Shown here: positions 25,468 to 34,575 of the stretch, piece after piece
Layout: every line of letters begins with the position of its first letter
Position numbering within the stretch: the stretch's first letter is position 1
Source: Truepera sp. bin119
Lineage (GTDB): Bacteria > Deinococcota > Deinococci > Deinococcales > Trueperaceae
Direction: 5' to 3'
Length of the DNA stretch: 63,693 nucleotides
NCBI GenBank assembly: GCA_002239005.1
Contig: MPNL01000015.1
Span: forward strand, 1-63,693
Translations under genes and position numbers: made by a program
The notes under the pieces: generated by a model
Seen by the model: only the letters and a program-made list of their open reading frames with translations
What the model was told of the DNA's origin: nothing
The model's database searches: none

Positions 25468-27072
25468 ATGAACTACAACTTCGATACGTTCCGCGGGGAC
25501 CTCTTTGGCGGTATCACCTCTGCAGTGGTGGCCCTCCCGGTCGCGCTAGCCTTCGGAGTAGCGTCGGGCTTGGGAGCGGCTGCCGGCCTCTATGGTGCGA
25601 TCGCAGTCGGCTTCTTCGCGGCGGTGTTCGGCGGCACCCGCTCCCAGATATCCGGCCCCACAGCTCCGATGACCGTCGCCATGGCGGTGATCATCACCAG
25701 CCACGCGACCAACCTCACCGAAGCCCTGACGGTGGTCGTTCTGGGCGGTCTGCTGCAGGTGCTCCTGGGCGTCTTGAGGGTCGGCCGCTTCGTGGCCTAC
25801 ACACCCTATGTGGTCGTCTCCGGCTTCATGTCCGGTATCGGCATCATCATCATGCTGATTCAGGCCCTGCCCGCTCTCGGAGCGCCCAACGCGCTAGGTG
25901 GGCCTGTGGGGGCGGTTCGGGCGTTGCCGGCGGCGGTGGGCGATATCAACCTCAGCGCCTTCGCTATCGCCACGCTCACGCTCGCTGTCGGAGTGCTCTG
26001 GCCCCGCCGACTGGCACGCCTCCTGCCCGCTCCCCTGATGGCGCTGATCGCCGGCACGCTGCTAGGAGTGCTCTGGCTAAACGACGCACCGATCATCGGC
26101 CAGGTGCCGACCGGCCTACCGGGAGTGCAGTTCGGGTTGCCTTCCGCCAGCTTCCTGGCGCATGCTGTGCAGCCAGCGCTCATTCTTGCCCTGCTCGGCT
26201 CGGTAGACAGCCTCCTCACCTCCCTGATAGCCGACTCGCTGACCGGTACCCGCCACAATCCGGACCGGGAACTTATCGGACAGGGTATCGGCAACATGGT
26301 TGCGGGAGTATTCGGGGGGCTGCCCGGTGCCGGGGCCACCATGGGTACCGTGACCAACATACGTGCCGGCGGACTTACCCAGGTATCGGGCGCGTTGCGG
26401 GCGGTACTCCTGCTGGCGCTGGTGCTGGGTCTCGGTCGCTATGTCGAGCCGATCCCCCTTGCCGCCCTCGCTGGCGTCCTGATGAAAGTCGGCTGGGATA
26501 TCATCGACTGGCGCCTGCTCACCCGCATCCATCGCATCCGGCGAGAACACCTTCTCGTCATGCTGATGACGTTGGGCCTGACGGTGTTCGTCGATCTGGT
26601 AACCGCTGTAGCGATAGGGCTGATCGCTGCAGGGATGGCCCACGCGCGGCAGTTAGAGCAGTTGGAGCTCGACAGCGTGGTCTCGGTACCGCTGCTGGAC
26701 CGAACCTTCCTCTCCCTGCCCGGAGTAGACCCCTACGCGGCACGGGTCGGCCTGGTGGCGCTCAGGGGGAGTTTCACCGTCGCATCCTCGCATAAGTTGG
26801 TCGGGGTGATAAGCGCGGATATCAAGGATCATGAGGTCGTCATCTTCGATTTCTCCGGCGCCACCTACCTCGACGACAGCGCAGCCATGGTAATAGAGCA
26901 GCTCATGGAGGCTGCCACCAAAGAGCAGACCGAGTTCATCGTGATGGGTCTCTCGGGCTCGGTTGCCAACACCCTTCAGACACTCAATATCCTGCAGCAG
27001 GTACCCGAGGATCAGATCGTCGCAACTCTGGACGAGGCGCGACAAGTTGCGAACGAACTCCTCAACGGTTGA
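25468..27072 (+). CDS. SulP-family inorganic anion transporter with STAS domain
   Basis: A 534-residue inner-membrane transporter. The ATG at 25468 follows GAGGGG by 9 nt. About 12-14 membrane segments begin with the SulP motif (FGGITSAVVALPVALAFGVA), and GPTAPMTVAMAVI is the conserved substrate-site loop. A C-terminal STAS domain (about 430-534) contains IFDFSGATYLDDSAAMVIEQ. The arrangement is close to BicA-like bicarbonate transporters and to sulfate transporters; the substrate cannot be told from sequence alone. No carbonic anhydrase or sulfur gene lies next to it. Confidence 0.88.
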   Translation: MNYNFDTFRGDLFGGITSAVVALPVALAFGVASGLGAAAGLYGAIAVGFFAAVFGGTRSQISGPTAPMTVAMAVIITSHATNLTEALTVVVLGGLLQVLLGVLRVGRFVAYTPYVVVSGFMSGIGIIIMLIQALPALGAPNALGGPVGAVRALPAAVGDINLSAFAIATLTLAVGVLWPRRLARLLPAPLMALIAGTLLGVLWLNDAPIIGQVPTGLPGVQFGLPSASFLAHAVQPALILALLGSVDSLLTSLIADSLTGTRHNPDRELIGQGIGNMVAGVFGGLPGAGATMGTVTNIRAGGLTQVSGALRAVLLLALVLGLGRYVEPIPLAALAGVLMKVGWDIIDWRLLTRIHRIRREHLLVMLMTLGLTVFVDLVTAVAIGLIAAGMAHARQLEQLELDSVVSVPLLDRTFLSLPGVDPYAARVGLVALRGSFTVASSHKLVGVISADIKDHEVVIFDFSGATYLDDSAAMVIEQLMEAATKEQTEFIVMGLSGSVANTLQTLNILQQVPEDQIVATLDEARQVANELLNG

Positions 27073-27564
27073 CAGGTCGCCGGGCGAGGTATGCCGGTCC
27101 CGCCTGCCCGACATCCACGCGACTGTCCGCCAGCTTGTTACCCCTGTTCGTGACCTGAGGCGTCTCCAAGCCCGTTCGACCACCGATCCGCTGGTCAGCT
27201 CAGGCATTCTGCCGAAGGACTCAAGCAAACTGGCAAGGGGCCTCCCGACCGATCTGGCCTCTGGCACGACCGCAGCAAGGTCGGACCGAACGAAGCCGCA
27301 GGATGAGTAAGCACCAGGACCTCTCCGGCCGAGCAGCGCTCAACATGGCTGCCCCGCGCCTCACCCCCCTCTCGTCGTCGACGCAATCCCAGTGCGCACC
27401 GAGCCCGTCCCCGCATTCACGAGACCAGCCTGCAGGACATCCCAAACCGTTTGAGCGGGTGCCGCCCCGACTCCGCAGCGGGCGTCGACCGAGGCGACAG
27501 GCAGGCCTCCTCCCCGACCGCCCACCCCACCCGAGCGGCATAACCGGTAGACTCGAACCTCAGC
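27073..27564. other. Intergenic stretch between SulP and MFS genes
   Basis: About 490 bp with no gene I can support. TAGACT at 27548-27553, 11 nt before the MFS start codon, may be a -10 element. Confidence 0.4.
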
Positions 27565-28782
27565 ATGCTCACCACCCCGAGAGACCGCTTCCTCCTCACC
27601 ACCCTCACCGGCTCCATCATGATGGTGGCGGCGCTCGCGACCGACGCCATGCTGCCGGCCTTTCCCACCATGGCCGAGCACTTCGGCATCGGCGACGCCG
27701 CCGTGCAGCAGGTCCTCACCCTGTTCATGTTCGGTTACGCCCTGCCCCATCTGCTGCTGGGCTCGCTCGCGGACCGATTCGGACGACGCCCGGTGCTCCT
27801 CGCCGGACTAGGCGTCTACGGCCTCGGGGGCGCCCTCTGCCTGTTCGCTCCCAACTTCGGCTGGCTGCTTGTCGGCCGCTTCGTCCAGGGCATGGGAGCG
27901 GCTGCCGGCCCCATCCTGGCACGGGCTATCCTCCGCGACCTCCTCCACGGTGCCGAACTGGGCCGCTATCTGTCGTTCGCGATGGTGGTCTTCACCGCCG
28001 GCCCGGTGTTCGGCCCCAGCATCGGCACGCTGATCCTAACCATCGCCGGCTGGCGGGAGATCTTCATCTTCCTCGCCCTGGTCGGCGCCGCCCTGATATT
28101 CTGGGTGGCGCGAGGGCTGCCCGAAACCCTCGCCACCCTGGACCCGCAGGCACTCGACCCGAGAGCGGTCGTGAGCAACGCCTGGATCGTCCTCCGGCAC
28201 CCCCAGTCCGGCGCCATGGTGCTGCTGCTCTCACTCGTCTACGGGAGCCTGGTCGCCTACCTGGGCTCATCGCCGGGTATCTTCATCGGCTTCTTCGGCG
28301 TGAGCGAGATCACCTTTGCCCTGATCTTCGCCATCATCGCCGGCCTCTCCTTCTTCTCCCAGGCGATCAACGCCGCGCTGCTCAAACGCTTCCCCCCCGC
28401 CCGGATCCTGGAGGTCGTGCTCAGCTTTCACCTGGGGGTCACGCTGCTCATGCTGTGGCAGTCGTATGCGGACCGGGCGAGTGTGCTAAGCCTGACGATC
28501 AACCTAGCCGCCTTCTTCGTCTGCTTCTCGTTCATTCTCGCCAACGCCACCGCGCTCGCCATCGACCCCCATAGGGCCCGAGCAGGGGTGGCGTCGGGAC
28601 TCCTCGGCTTCCTGCAGATTCTGATCGGCACCCTGCTGGGATCGCTGATCGGCAGCTTCGTCGCCCAGGGACCCACCCCCCTGGCGCTGGGCATGTCGCT
28701 GATCGCCGCCGCAATCCTGATCGTGTTCTTCGTCACCCGGAGGCAGTTCTCGCTGTCGGCAGCCGTGACCGTGAAGGGGTGA
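27565..28782 (+). CDS. Bcr/CflA-type MFS drug exporter
   Basis: A 405-residue 12-helix proton-driven exporter. MFS motif A is GSLADRFGRRPVLL after helix 2, and the Bcr/CflA pattern is seen in ATDAMLPAFPTMAEHFG and in GRFVQGMGAAAGPILARAI with motif C nearby. The family exports bicyclomycin, chloramphenicol or sulfonamides; the substrate here is unknown. No regulator gene is adjacent. Confidence 0.88.
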   Translation: MLTTPRDRFLLTTLTGSIMMVAALATDAMLPAFPTMAEHFGIGDAAVQQVLTLFMFGYALPHLLLGSLADRFGRRPVLLAGLGVYGLGGALCLFAPNFGWLLVGRFVQGMGAAAGPILARAILRDLLHGAELGRYLSFAMVVFTAGPVFGPSIGTLILTIAGWREIFIFLALVGAALIFWVARGLPETLATLDPQALDPRAVVSNAWIVLRHPQSGAMVLLLSLVYGSLVAYLGSSPGIFIGFFGVSEITFALIFAIIAGLSFFSQAINAALLKRFPPARILEVVLSFHLGVTLLMLWQSYADRASVLSLTINLAAFFVCFSFILANATALAIDPHRARAGVASGLLGFLQILIGTLLGSLIGSFVAQGPTPLALGMSLIAAAILIVFFVTRRQFSLSAAVTVKG

Positions 28783-29113
28783 CGATCGGCAGACCCGGAG
28801 AAACCCGCCTAGAGACCGACAACTCGAGTACCCTCCCCCCAATCGCAGCTTTAGAAGATCTCCGCCTGCGGTGCGAGCCGACCGCCCCCGCGACGGCCTC
28901 TCCCGCTCCTTCCGGCTCTACCGCGACCCGAGCGTCGGCGCCAAGGTCTGCCGCCGCTCGCGTGGGCAACGCTGGCTCGCTCCCCACTCCAGCTACCGCG
29001 ACACCCGCCCGTGCCCGGTCGGCAGCGCCACCCTGGATAGTCGGAGGATCAACCCCAGTCGGTCGCCCCAGACTGCGGAATGGTGGTATGAAGATGTGCA
29101 GACCGGCTCAGTC
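28783..29113. other. Intergenic stretch before the RecB-like nuclease
   Basis: About 330 bp. The nuclease frame is open through most of it, but the family N terminus begins at 29114, so this part is probably untranslated. No motif seen. Confidence 0.35.
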
Positions 29114-30604
29114 ATGACAGCGCCTATTACCGCCGCCATGCTCTACGACCTCGTCACCTGTCCGCACCGGGTGACGATGGACCTCTTCGGCTCCGCGGAC
29201 GACCGGGAGCCTCCGAACCCCTTCATCAAACTCCTCTGGGAACGCGGCACCCGCCACGAATACGAGGTCATGGCGGGGCTGGACCTACCCTTCCTCGACC
29301 TCTCCCCCTTCGCTGGAGAGGAGAAGGAGCGGCGGACGCTGGAGGCCATGCGTCGCGGGGAGTCGCTGATCTATAGTGGCCGCATTCAGGCTGACGGGCT
29401 CCTCGGGAATCCGGATCTTCTGCGCAAGGAGGGGGCTGGCTACGCCGCCGGTGACATCAAATCGGGCGCAGGCAGACAGGGGTCCGAGACAAAGCCCAAG
29501 AAGCACTACGCCTTACAGCTGGCACTATACACGGACATCCTGGAGCGTAGGGGCCTCTCCGCCCGACGTGGCGGCTTCATCTGGGATATTAGCGGCGAGG
29601 AGGTAAGCTTCGATCTCACCCAATCTTATGGGGTGCGCAGCTACTGGCAGGACTACCAGGTGTATCTTGCCGAGGCGCAGGCGATCGTTGCGCGCAAGTC
29701 GGAGACGCTAGCGGCTTTCAGCGGGGTCTGCAAGCTCTGCCACTGGCACCAAGCCTGCCTCGCTCAACTGACCGCAGCCGATGACCTCACCCTTATTCCG
29801 GAGTTGGGTCGTTCCAAGCGGGACGTCATGAGGGGCGAGGTGGCGACCATACGGGACTTCGCTACGGCCGACCCCGCCCGTTTCCTGATCGGCTCCAAGA
29901 CGATCTTCCCCGGCATCGGCCGAGCGACCCTTGAAAAGCTGCATGCCCGCGCCAGGCTTATCGCCGCCGGTGAGTCCGCCAGACCGTATCTTCGGGAGCC
30001 GGTAACGCTACCGACTGCGGCCCTGGAACTGTTTTTCGATATCGAGGTCGATCCCCTCCGAGATATCTGCTACCTGCACGGCTTTATCGAGCGGCGCGAC
30101 GGTGACAACGGGGCAGAGCGCTTCGTAGCCTTTTTTGCCGAGGAGCCGACCGAAGCGGCCGAGCGGGAGGCGTTCGCCAGCGCCTGGCGCTACCTGCAGA
30201 GCAGTCGACCCTGCGTCGTCTACTACTATTCCAACTACGAGCGGATCTGCTACCGGAAGCTCCACGCCAAGTATCCAGACATCTGCAGCGAGGAAGAGCT
30301 CGAAGCGCTGTTCGACCCAGCCCAGGCGGTGGACCTCTATGCCGATGTGGTGCGGAGGTCCACCGAGTGGCCGACGCGGGATCTCTCGATCAAGACGCTC
30401 GCCAGCTATCTCGGGTTCACCTGGCGGGACACTCATCCCTCGGGCGCAGCTTCGATCGAATGGTTTGACCGCTGGATCGAAACCGCCGACCCGGAGGTGC
30501 GCCGGCGCATCCTCGCTTATAACGAGGACGACTGCCGGGCTACCAGGGTCCTTCGCGACGCGCTTCCCACCCTTCCGGTCATGCCAGGGACCCCACCATG
30601 GTGA
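29114..30604 (+). CDS. TM0106-type RecB-like nuclease fused to a DEDD/RNase H-like exonuclease
   Basis: A 496-residue protein. The N terminus MTAPITAAMLYDLVTCPHRV carries the first cysteine of a probable Cas4-like iron-sulfur site; the other three are in VCKLCHWHQACL (about 205-220). Between them is a PD-(D/E)xK nuclease core (GRIQADGLLGNPDLL, AAGDIKSGAG, HYALQLALYTDIL). The C-terminal half is an RNase_H_2/YprB-like fold with acidic residues in LELFFDIEVDP, SNYERICYRKL, VDLYADVVRR and YNEDDCRAT. The two nuclease folds suggest a role in DNA repair or RNA/DNA processing; substrates are unknown. The ATG at 29114 is chosen by family comparison, with no strong ribosome binding site. Confidence 0.8.
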   Translation: MTAPITAAMLYDLVTCPHRVTMDLFGSADDREPPNPFIKLLWERGTRHEYEVMAGLDLPFLDLSPFAGEEKERRTLEAMRRGESLIYSGRIQADGLLGNPDLLRKEGAGYAAGDIKSGAGRQGSETKPKKHYALQLALYTDILERRGLSARRGGFIWDISGEEVSFDLTQSYGVRSYWQDYQVYLAEAQAIVARKSETLAAFSGVCKLCHWHQACLAQLTAADDLTLIPELGRSKRDVMRGEVATIRDFATADPARFLIGSKTIFPGIGRATLEKLHARARLIAAGESARPYLREPVTLPTAALELFFDIEVDPLRDICYLHGFIERRDGDNGAERFVAFFAEEPTEAAEREAFASAWRYLQSSRPCVVYYYSNYERICYRKLHAKYPDICSEEELEALFDPAQAVDLYADVVRRSTEWPTRDLSIKTLASYLGFTWRDTHPSGAASIEWFDRWIETADPEVRRRILAYNEDDCRATRVLRDALPTLPVMPGTPPW

Positions 30605-30730
30605 TGCGGCCAAGCTTCTGGCGGACCTGCGGGAGCAGTTGGCGCGGCTTGACAGACCGATTACGTCGTCTGCCGGCTGATTGCCCTCAATCGTGCCAAT
30701 CTCACATACTTGGCTCACTCGCCAGCTATC

Positions 30731-30773
30731 CGGTTTGTAATGGAAACTGTAGAAAACTCTCCGTTTTACAACC
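30731..30773. other. Imperfect hairpin downstream of the nuclease gene
   Basis: The arms GGTTTGTAATGGA and TCCGTTTTACAACC can pair with a few mismatches around a 15-nt loop. It lies about 130 bp after the nuclease stop and 40 bp before the end of the leftward membrane-protein frame. It may be a bidirectional terminator, but no T-run follows. Confidence 0.3.
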
Positions 30774-30814
30774 AAATAGCTTCTGCAGTCCCGTTCCCAT
30801 CGTGCGCCCCGCTT

Positions 30815-31231
30815 CTAAGTCGCAAGGATCACCAAGAGCACGATGATCATGGCCAGAAGGAAGCCATAGAAGATGCCGACGGACCAGGATAGTGCAACCC
30901 GCTAGACAGAATCGACCTCGGTAGCGTACGGACGGTAGTCCAGTTCAAACGGTGTCATCTTCCTGCCCACTACGACTGCCTCGTAGAGCCTCACGTAACA
31001 CCTCTCGAGGTGAAGATATCTAGCGTCCATACCCCAGAGGGCGATGACTGGAACGCAACCACCCACGCCGACCAACCAATGCGGATCATCCGATAGCCCC
31101 GAGAAGACAAAGACTGCGGCGACCAGCGACACGGCCCACATCTTCATCTGCGCGCTGTTCCCTGCCATGCGAGTGATGACACCCTGCACCAACTTCAGGT
31201 GCTCAGCCATCCTCTGGAGGTCAGCGGTCAT
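30815..31231 (-). pseudogene. Small membrane protein interrupted by an in-frame TAG
   Basis: The frame from ATG 31231 gives 109 residues (LKLVQGVITRMAGNSAQMKM, then two membrane helices) and stops at TAG 30902-30904. Directly after it the same frame continues for 28 codons with a third hydrophobic segment (LSWSVGIFYGFLLAMIIVLL) to a TAG at 30815. I recall bacterial homologues with the RMAxNSxxxKxW motif ending in such a membrane segment, so the full protein was probably about 138 residues. Those proteins are small membrane proteins seen near TIR-domain or other defence genes; this link is recollection, not proof. TATCCT (31238-31243) lies 6 nt before the ATG, so a leaderless promoter is likely. 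Confidence 0.6.
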
Positions 31232-31237
31232 GCTGAC

Positions 31238-31243
31238 AGGATA
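31238..31243 (-). promoter_or_regulatory. TANNNT -10 element for the small membrane protein gene
   Basis: TATCCT on the minus strand, 6 nt before ATG 31231, with no ribosome binding site between. Confidence 0.4.
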
Positions 31244-31667
31244 GCGCCGTCCGAACGGCGGGAGAGACAAGCAAGGCACAACGCGGAGATCACCGGGCAA
31301 ACTTATGCAGGGCAGCTCAAGATCACTAGGCTGGCTTTCGAGGCAAGAGGAATCTTGTCGCTGCCCACCTGCCGCTGTTCGCGCAAAGGAGGGCTGTGCA
31401 TGCCCGACCGGATACACCAGCCGCCTGCTCGAGAACAAGCCGTGGCCCCTTCTGTAGTGGTGAGGTGGTACCCATTTTCAGAGACAGAGTCCATGATTCT
31501 GCCCCCACGCCCGTCCCCGAACAGGGTCCCGAGGCGATAGGATCCAGGGCCCGGCCAGCCGAGGGTAACCCGGCCAGCGCGGCGACGGGGCCGACGCCAA
31601 AGCGAATGGAGGACGATTCCGGTCCGCAGCGTCCGGTGAGGTCTGCTCCGTCATCACGGCCACCCGG
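31244..31667. other. Intergenic stretch between the membrane protein and the ligase gene
   Basis: About 420 bp with short open frames only, none with a family I recognise. I see nothing else in it. Confidence 0.35.
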
Positions 31668-33035
31668 TCAGATGATTTCGAAATAACGTTCCAGCTCCCA
31701 ATCGGAGATGTGTTTGCGGAACTCGCGCTCCTCCCACTCCCGGGTGGCGGCGAAATGATCGACGAAGGGATCGCCAAATAGCTCCCGGGCGACCTTGGAG
31801 GCCTTGAGTCGCTGGGCCGCCTCCCACAGGGTCGCTGGCAGCGCGAGCCGCTTGGGAAATCTCCTATCGTAGGCGTTGCCTACGACCGCTGCTTCCGGCT
31901 CAACCTGCTCGGCGACGCCCCAAAGTCCGGCGGCCAGCGCGGCGGCCAGCGCCAGGTACGGATTGGCGTCCGCCGCACTGACCCGGCATTCGATCCGTTG
32001 CGATTTGGCACTCCCCGGGACGACCCGCAGTGCACAGGTCCGGTTATCGATCCCCCAACTCGCCTCGGTGGGTGCCCAAAAGCCCGGTATCAGCCGCCGG
32101 TAGGAGTTGACGGTCGGCGCCAGCAGCGCCAGCAGCTCCGGCATCAGCCTCTGCTGCCCACCGAGGAAGTGGCGCATGGTCTGGCTCATTCCGTGCGGCG
32201 AGCCAGGGTCGTGAAAGACGGCGCTGCCGTCATCACTGCCAAGCGACAGGTGGATATGTCCACTCTGTCCCGGCCAGTCGGGAGACCATTTGGCCATAAA
32301 GGTGGCCATCATCCCGGCCCTCTGGGCGAGGACCTTGGTAAAGGCTTTGAACAGGGCCGCCTTGTCCGCAGCGGCGATGCCATCGGAGACGGCGATCGCG
32401 GCCTCCAGAACACCGGGACCGGTCTCCTCATGCAGCCCTTCCAACGCCATCTCCATGGTGCGACAGGAGTCCAGTAGCAGGTTATAGAACTCGGAGTGGA
32501 CGGCGCTGCGCAGCAGCGAATAGCCGAAGAAGTCCGGTGCCATGGGGGTGAGATTGCGGAACCGCTTATCGCGCACCGTCTGCGGCGTCTCCCGAAAGAG
32601 AAAAAATTCGTACTCGAAGCCGGCACGGCAGCTGAAGCCGGCTTCAGCCACCCGCTCAAGGACCCGGCGCAGCACACCGCGCGGACAGACAGCCTCGGCC
32701 GGCGGTGCGAATTCACCGAGGAAGAATAGCGTCCCTTCCTCCCACGGAATCTCACGGCAGCTGGCGGGGAGCAGACGGACCGGCGCATCCGGATAGCCGG
32801 TATGCCAACCGGTGATAGTGACGTTGTCGTAGAGTTGATCCCGCGAGTCCCAGCCCAGCACCACATCGCAGAATCCGAAGCCGCCCTCGAGTGCCGACAG
32901 GAACTTCTCCCGCGACATGTACTTGCCGCGCAAGATGCCGTCGAGGTCGAAGACCCCGACCTTCAGATGATCAAGACCCCGCTGCTCGACGATCTGCTTG
33001 GCATCGGCGGCGGTTGTGACATCCGCAGGATCCAT
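31668..33035 (-). CDS. Glutamine-synthetase-family ligase (PuuA-like)
   Basis: A 455-residue member of the glutamine synthetase superfamily. The catalytic domain shows EYEFFLF (metal-binding Glu), SPDWPGQSGHIHLSL (the ammonia/glutamate site His segment), NSYRRLIPGFWAPTEASWGI and IECRVSAADANPYLALAAAL. The N-terminal beta-grasp part begins DHLKVGVFDLDGILRGKYM, as in PuuA-type gamma-glutamylpolyamine synthetases and related GS-like ligases rather than true GlnA. The start at 33035 is supported by GAGGTGA 3-5 nt upstream. A -10-like TATACT lies at 33089-33094. No other polyamine gene is near, so the amine substrate is open. Confidence 0.82.
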   Translation of the reverse strand: MDPADVTTAADAKQIVEQRGLDHLKVGVFDLDGILRGKYMSREKFLSALEGGFGFCDVVLGWDSRDQLYDNVTITGWHTGYPDAPVRLLPASCREIPWEEGTLFFLGEFAPPAEAVCPRGVLRRVLERVAEAGFSCRAGFEYEFFLFRETPQTVRDKRFRNLTPMAPDFFGYSLLRSAVHSEFYNLLLDSCRTMEMALEGLHEETGPGVLEAAIAVSDGIAAADKAALFKAFTKVLAQRAGMMATFMAKWSPDWPGQSGHIHLSLGSDDGSAVFHDPGSPHGMSQTMRHFLGGQQRLMPELLALLAPTVNSYRRLIPGFWAPTEASWGIDNRTCALRVVPGSAKSQRIECRVSAADANPYLALAAALAAGLWGVAEQVEPEAAVVGNAYDRRFPKRLALPATLWEAAQRLKASKVARELFGDPFVDHFAATREWEEREFRKHISDWELERYFEII

Positions 33036-33088
33036 AAGTCACCTCAGAGCCGGTAGAGGGGATAGCTCAATCAGGACGGCAGACCGGG

Positions 33089-33094
33089 AGTATA
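33089..33094 (-). promoter_or_regulatory. -10 element for the glutamine-synthetase-like gene
   Basis: TGCTATACT on the minus strand gives an extended -10 about 55 bp before the start codon. No clear -35 box. Confidence 0.4.
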
Positions 33095-33159
33095 GCACGG
33101 CTTCACCTGCTCAGCCCCGCAAGAGGGGAATTCACCGAAGCGGCGAGCGGTCGCCCTCA

Positions 33160-33897
33160 CTACTCACAGACCACCCCGTCTCCGTCGGCATCACGCATGA
33201 ATCGGTAGGCCGGATGATCTCTGGGCACCGGCGCGATGCCATGCTCCCTCGCCTCGGCACAGGTGATCCGGCCATTACCGTTGCTATCCCAGAGTTCTAG
33301 CGGATCGGTAGCCGAACTCGTCGGCTCCTCCTCTAGCTGAGGCATGGACAGGTCGATCACCAACTCCGTCGAGCTGCATCTTGAGAGGACGGCCTCCAGG
33401 GCGTCAGCTTCGCGTCGGTCGATGGTGAGGTCATACTTGCGCCGGACCTCCACGATCCGAGCGGCGAACCAGCAGCGATTCAACTCCGGCAGCCAGTCGG
33501 CAGCATCGTGGGCACGCTTCACATAGCGGTTGAGGTCTGGAGCGGCCAGGGTAAGATTGAGAAGGTCTGAGGCAAACCGACGCTTCGTTGCATCATTGAC
33601 TGCACAGAGCCCGCTGTCGTGGGCTTCGGAGACGGCGACCATATGCTCGATGTCGGTCTCTCTTTTGCTAGCGAACTTCTCCCCGGTATAGGGGCTGTAG
33701 ATCCCACCCAGCGCAGCGATGATCCGATCCTCCAGTGACTGAGGGTAGTAGTAGTCGTCCCGGTCGTAGGGTGAGCAGCGATGCTCCGCAGCAACCACCA
33801 GACCGCGCCAGGTGTCGCTTGCTTCGCCGAACTGGAAAGCGAGTAAGGTGACGATGAGGATGGGCAGAGTGAGCAGTGCCGCCAAGGGTGGCCTCAT
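33160..33897 (-). CDS. Secreted HNH nuclease with C-terminal excalibur calcium-binding domain
   Basis: A 245-residue exported protein. A signal segment (LAALLTLPILIVTLLAFQFG) is followed by an HNH/DUF1524-like nuclease domain: YSPYTGEKFASKRETDIEHM with H85, then the Asn/Asp-rich stretch FASDLLNLTLAAPDLNRYVK and ADWLPELNRCWFA. The last 50 residues form an excalibur-type motif (DSNGNGRITCAEA, then FMRDADGDGVVCE) that binds calcium. It may digest DNA outside the cell. GGGGGAG lies 8 nt before the ATG, and TATACT at 33928-33933 is a probable -10 box. It is divergent from the secreted-protein gene at 34 kb. Confidence 0.82.
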   Translation of the reverse strand: MRPPLAALLTLPILIVTLLAFQFGEASDTWRGLVVAAEHRCSPYDRDDYYYPQSLEDRIIAALGGIYSPYTGEKFASKRETDIEHMVAVSEAHDSGLCAVNDATKRRFASDLLNLTLAAPDLNRYVKRAHDAADWLPELNRCWFAARIVEVRRKYDLTIDRREADALEAVLSRCSSTELVIDLSMPQLEEEPTSSATDPLELWDSNGNGRITCAEAREHGIAPVPRDHPAYRFMRDADGDGVVCE

Positions 33898-33927
33898 AGT
33901 CTGTCTCCCCCTAACTCGGAAGCTGGC

Positions 33928-33933
33928 AGTATA
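33928..33933 (-). promoter_or_regulatory. -10 element for the secreted HNH nuclease
   Basis: TATACT on the minus strand, 30 bp before the start codon at 33897. Confidence 0.4.
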
Positions 33934-33962
33934 ACAGATCTGGCGAGCACCTCACCGATGGG

Positions 33963-34038
33963 CAAGGCGCTACACTAGGGCCAAGGGAAAAACCGCGAGG
34001 AACAAGGTTTGCGCTCCACATTTCTCCGGGAGAGTGAG
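33963..34038 (+). promoter_or_regulatory. Conserved promoter and 5' leader of small secreted protein, copy 1
   Basis: The block GCAAGGC.CTACACT.GGGC followed by CAAGGG and ACCGC is shared with 59202-59278 upstream of the paralogue. TACACT (33971-33976) is the likely -10. A ribosome binding site GGGAG ends the block. Confidence 0.55.
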
Positions 34039-34575
34039 TTGGCGATGATTCTAGCCCGAACTGCACAGCGGACCCGAAGGGTCTGGCCTTCAGCGACCTT
34101 GGCCCTAGCCGGGGTCGTGGTGCTCGGTGCGGTGGCGACGGCCACCGCCGAGACCGGCACCTTCAGGCTGATCCAGGTCGAGATACACGACTACACCAGC
34201 TTTGAATTGGCAGACCAGACGATCACCGGTGGCGCGCTCGAGGGGACGAGCACGATCATCGAGAGCAGCGGCGGTCCGTTCGTGGCGGGCGAGAACAGCC
34301 GCTCGACCTGCATGGTCTATGCGAAGCGGAGTGAGGCGGGGCTAGAGCTCGAGTCGTCGTGCGTCACCACCAACGCCGAGGGCGAAAAGCTGTTCCTGTT
34401 GGCGCAGCGGACCCTGGGTGATGTCGAGGTCGGGCGAGGGGGCGAGGGCCGCCTGCAGCTCTTGGGCGGCAGCGGCAAATTCGTCGGTGTTACCGGGAGT
34501 TGCAGCTATGAGAGCAAGTACTTACCAGACAACTGGATAGTAACGACGGCGGAATGCGAGTGGGAGCGGCCCTAG
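34039..34575 (+). CDS. Small secreted protein, paralogue A
   Basis: A 178-residue exported protein. A basic start (AQRTRR) and hydrophobic segment (ATLALAGVVVLGAVATATAE) form a signal peptide. The mature part, with TITGGALEGTSTIIESSGGP and GSGKFVGVTGSCSYESKYL, looks like an all-beta barrel similar to small lipocalin-like secreted proteins; two Cys pairs could form disulfides (STCMVY/SSCVTT and GSCSYE/AECEWE). I do not know its function. The TTG at 34039 aligns with the ATG of the paralogue at 59279 and follows GGGAG by 6 nt; ATG 34045 is the alternative. The two proteins are about 70 percent identical. Confidence 0.7.
   Translation: MAMILARTAQRTRRVWPSATLALAGVVVLGAVATATAETGTFRLIQVEIHDYTSFELADQTITGGALEGTSTIIESSGGPFVAGENSRSTCMVYAKRSEAGLELESSCVTTNAEGEKLFLLAQRTLGDVEVGRGGEGRLQLLGGSGKFVGVTGSCSYESKYLPDNWIVTTAECEWERP

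Noticed and set aside
27303-28574. 423-codon plus-strand frame over the MFS gene
   Set aside because: Arg/Pro-rich shadow of the exporter in another frame of high-GC DNA.
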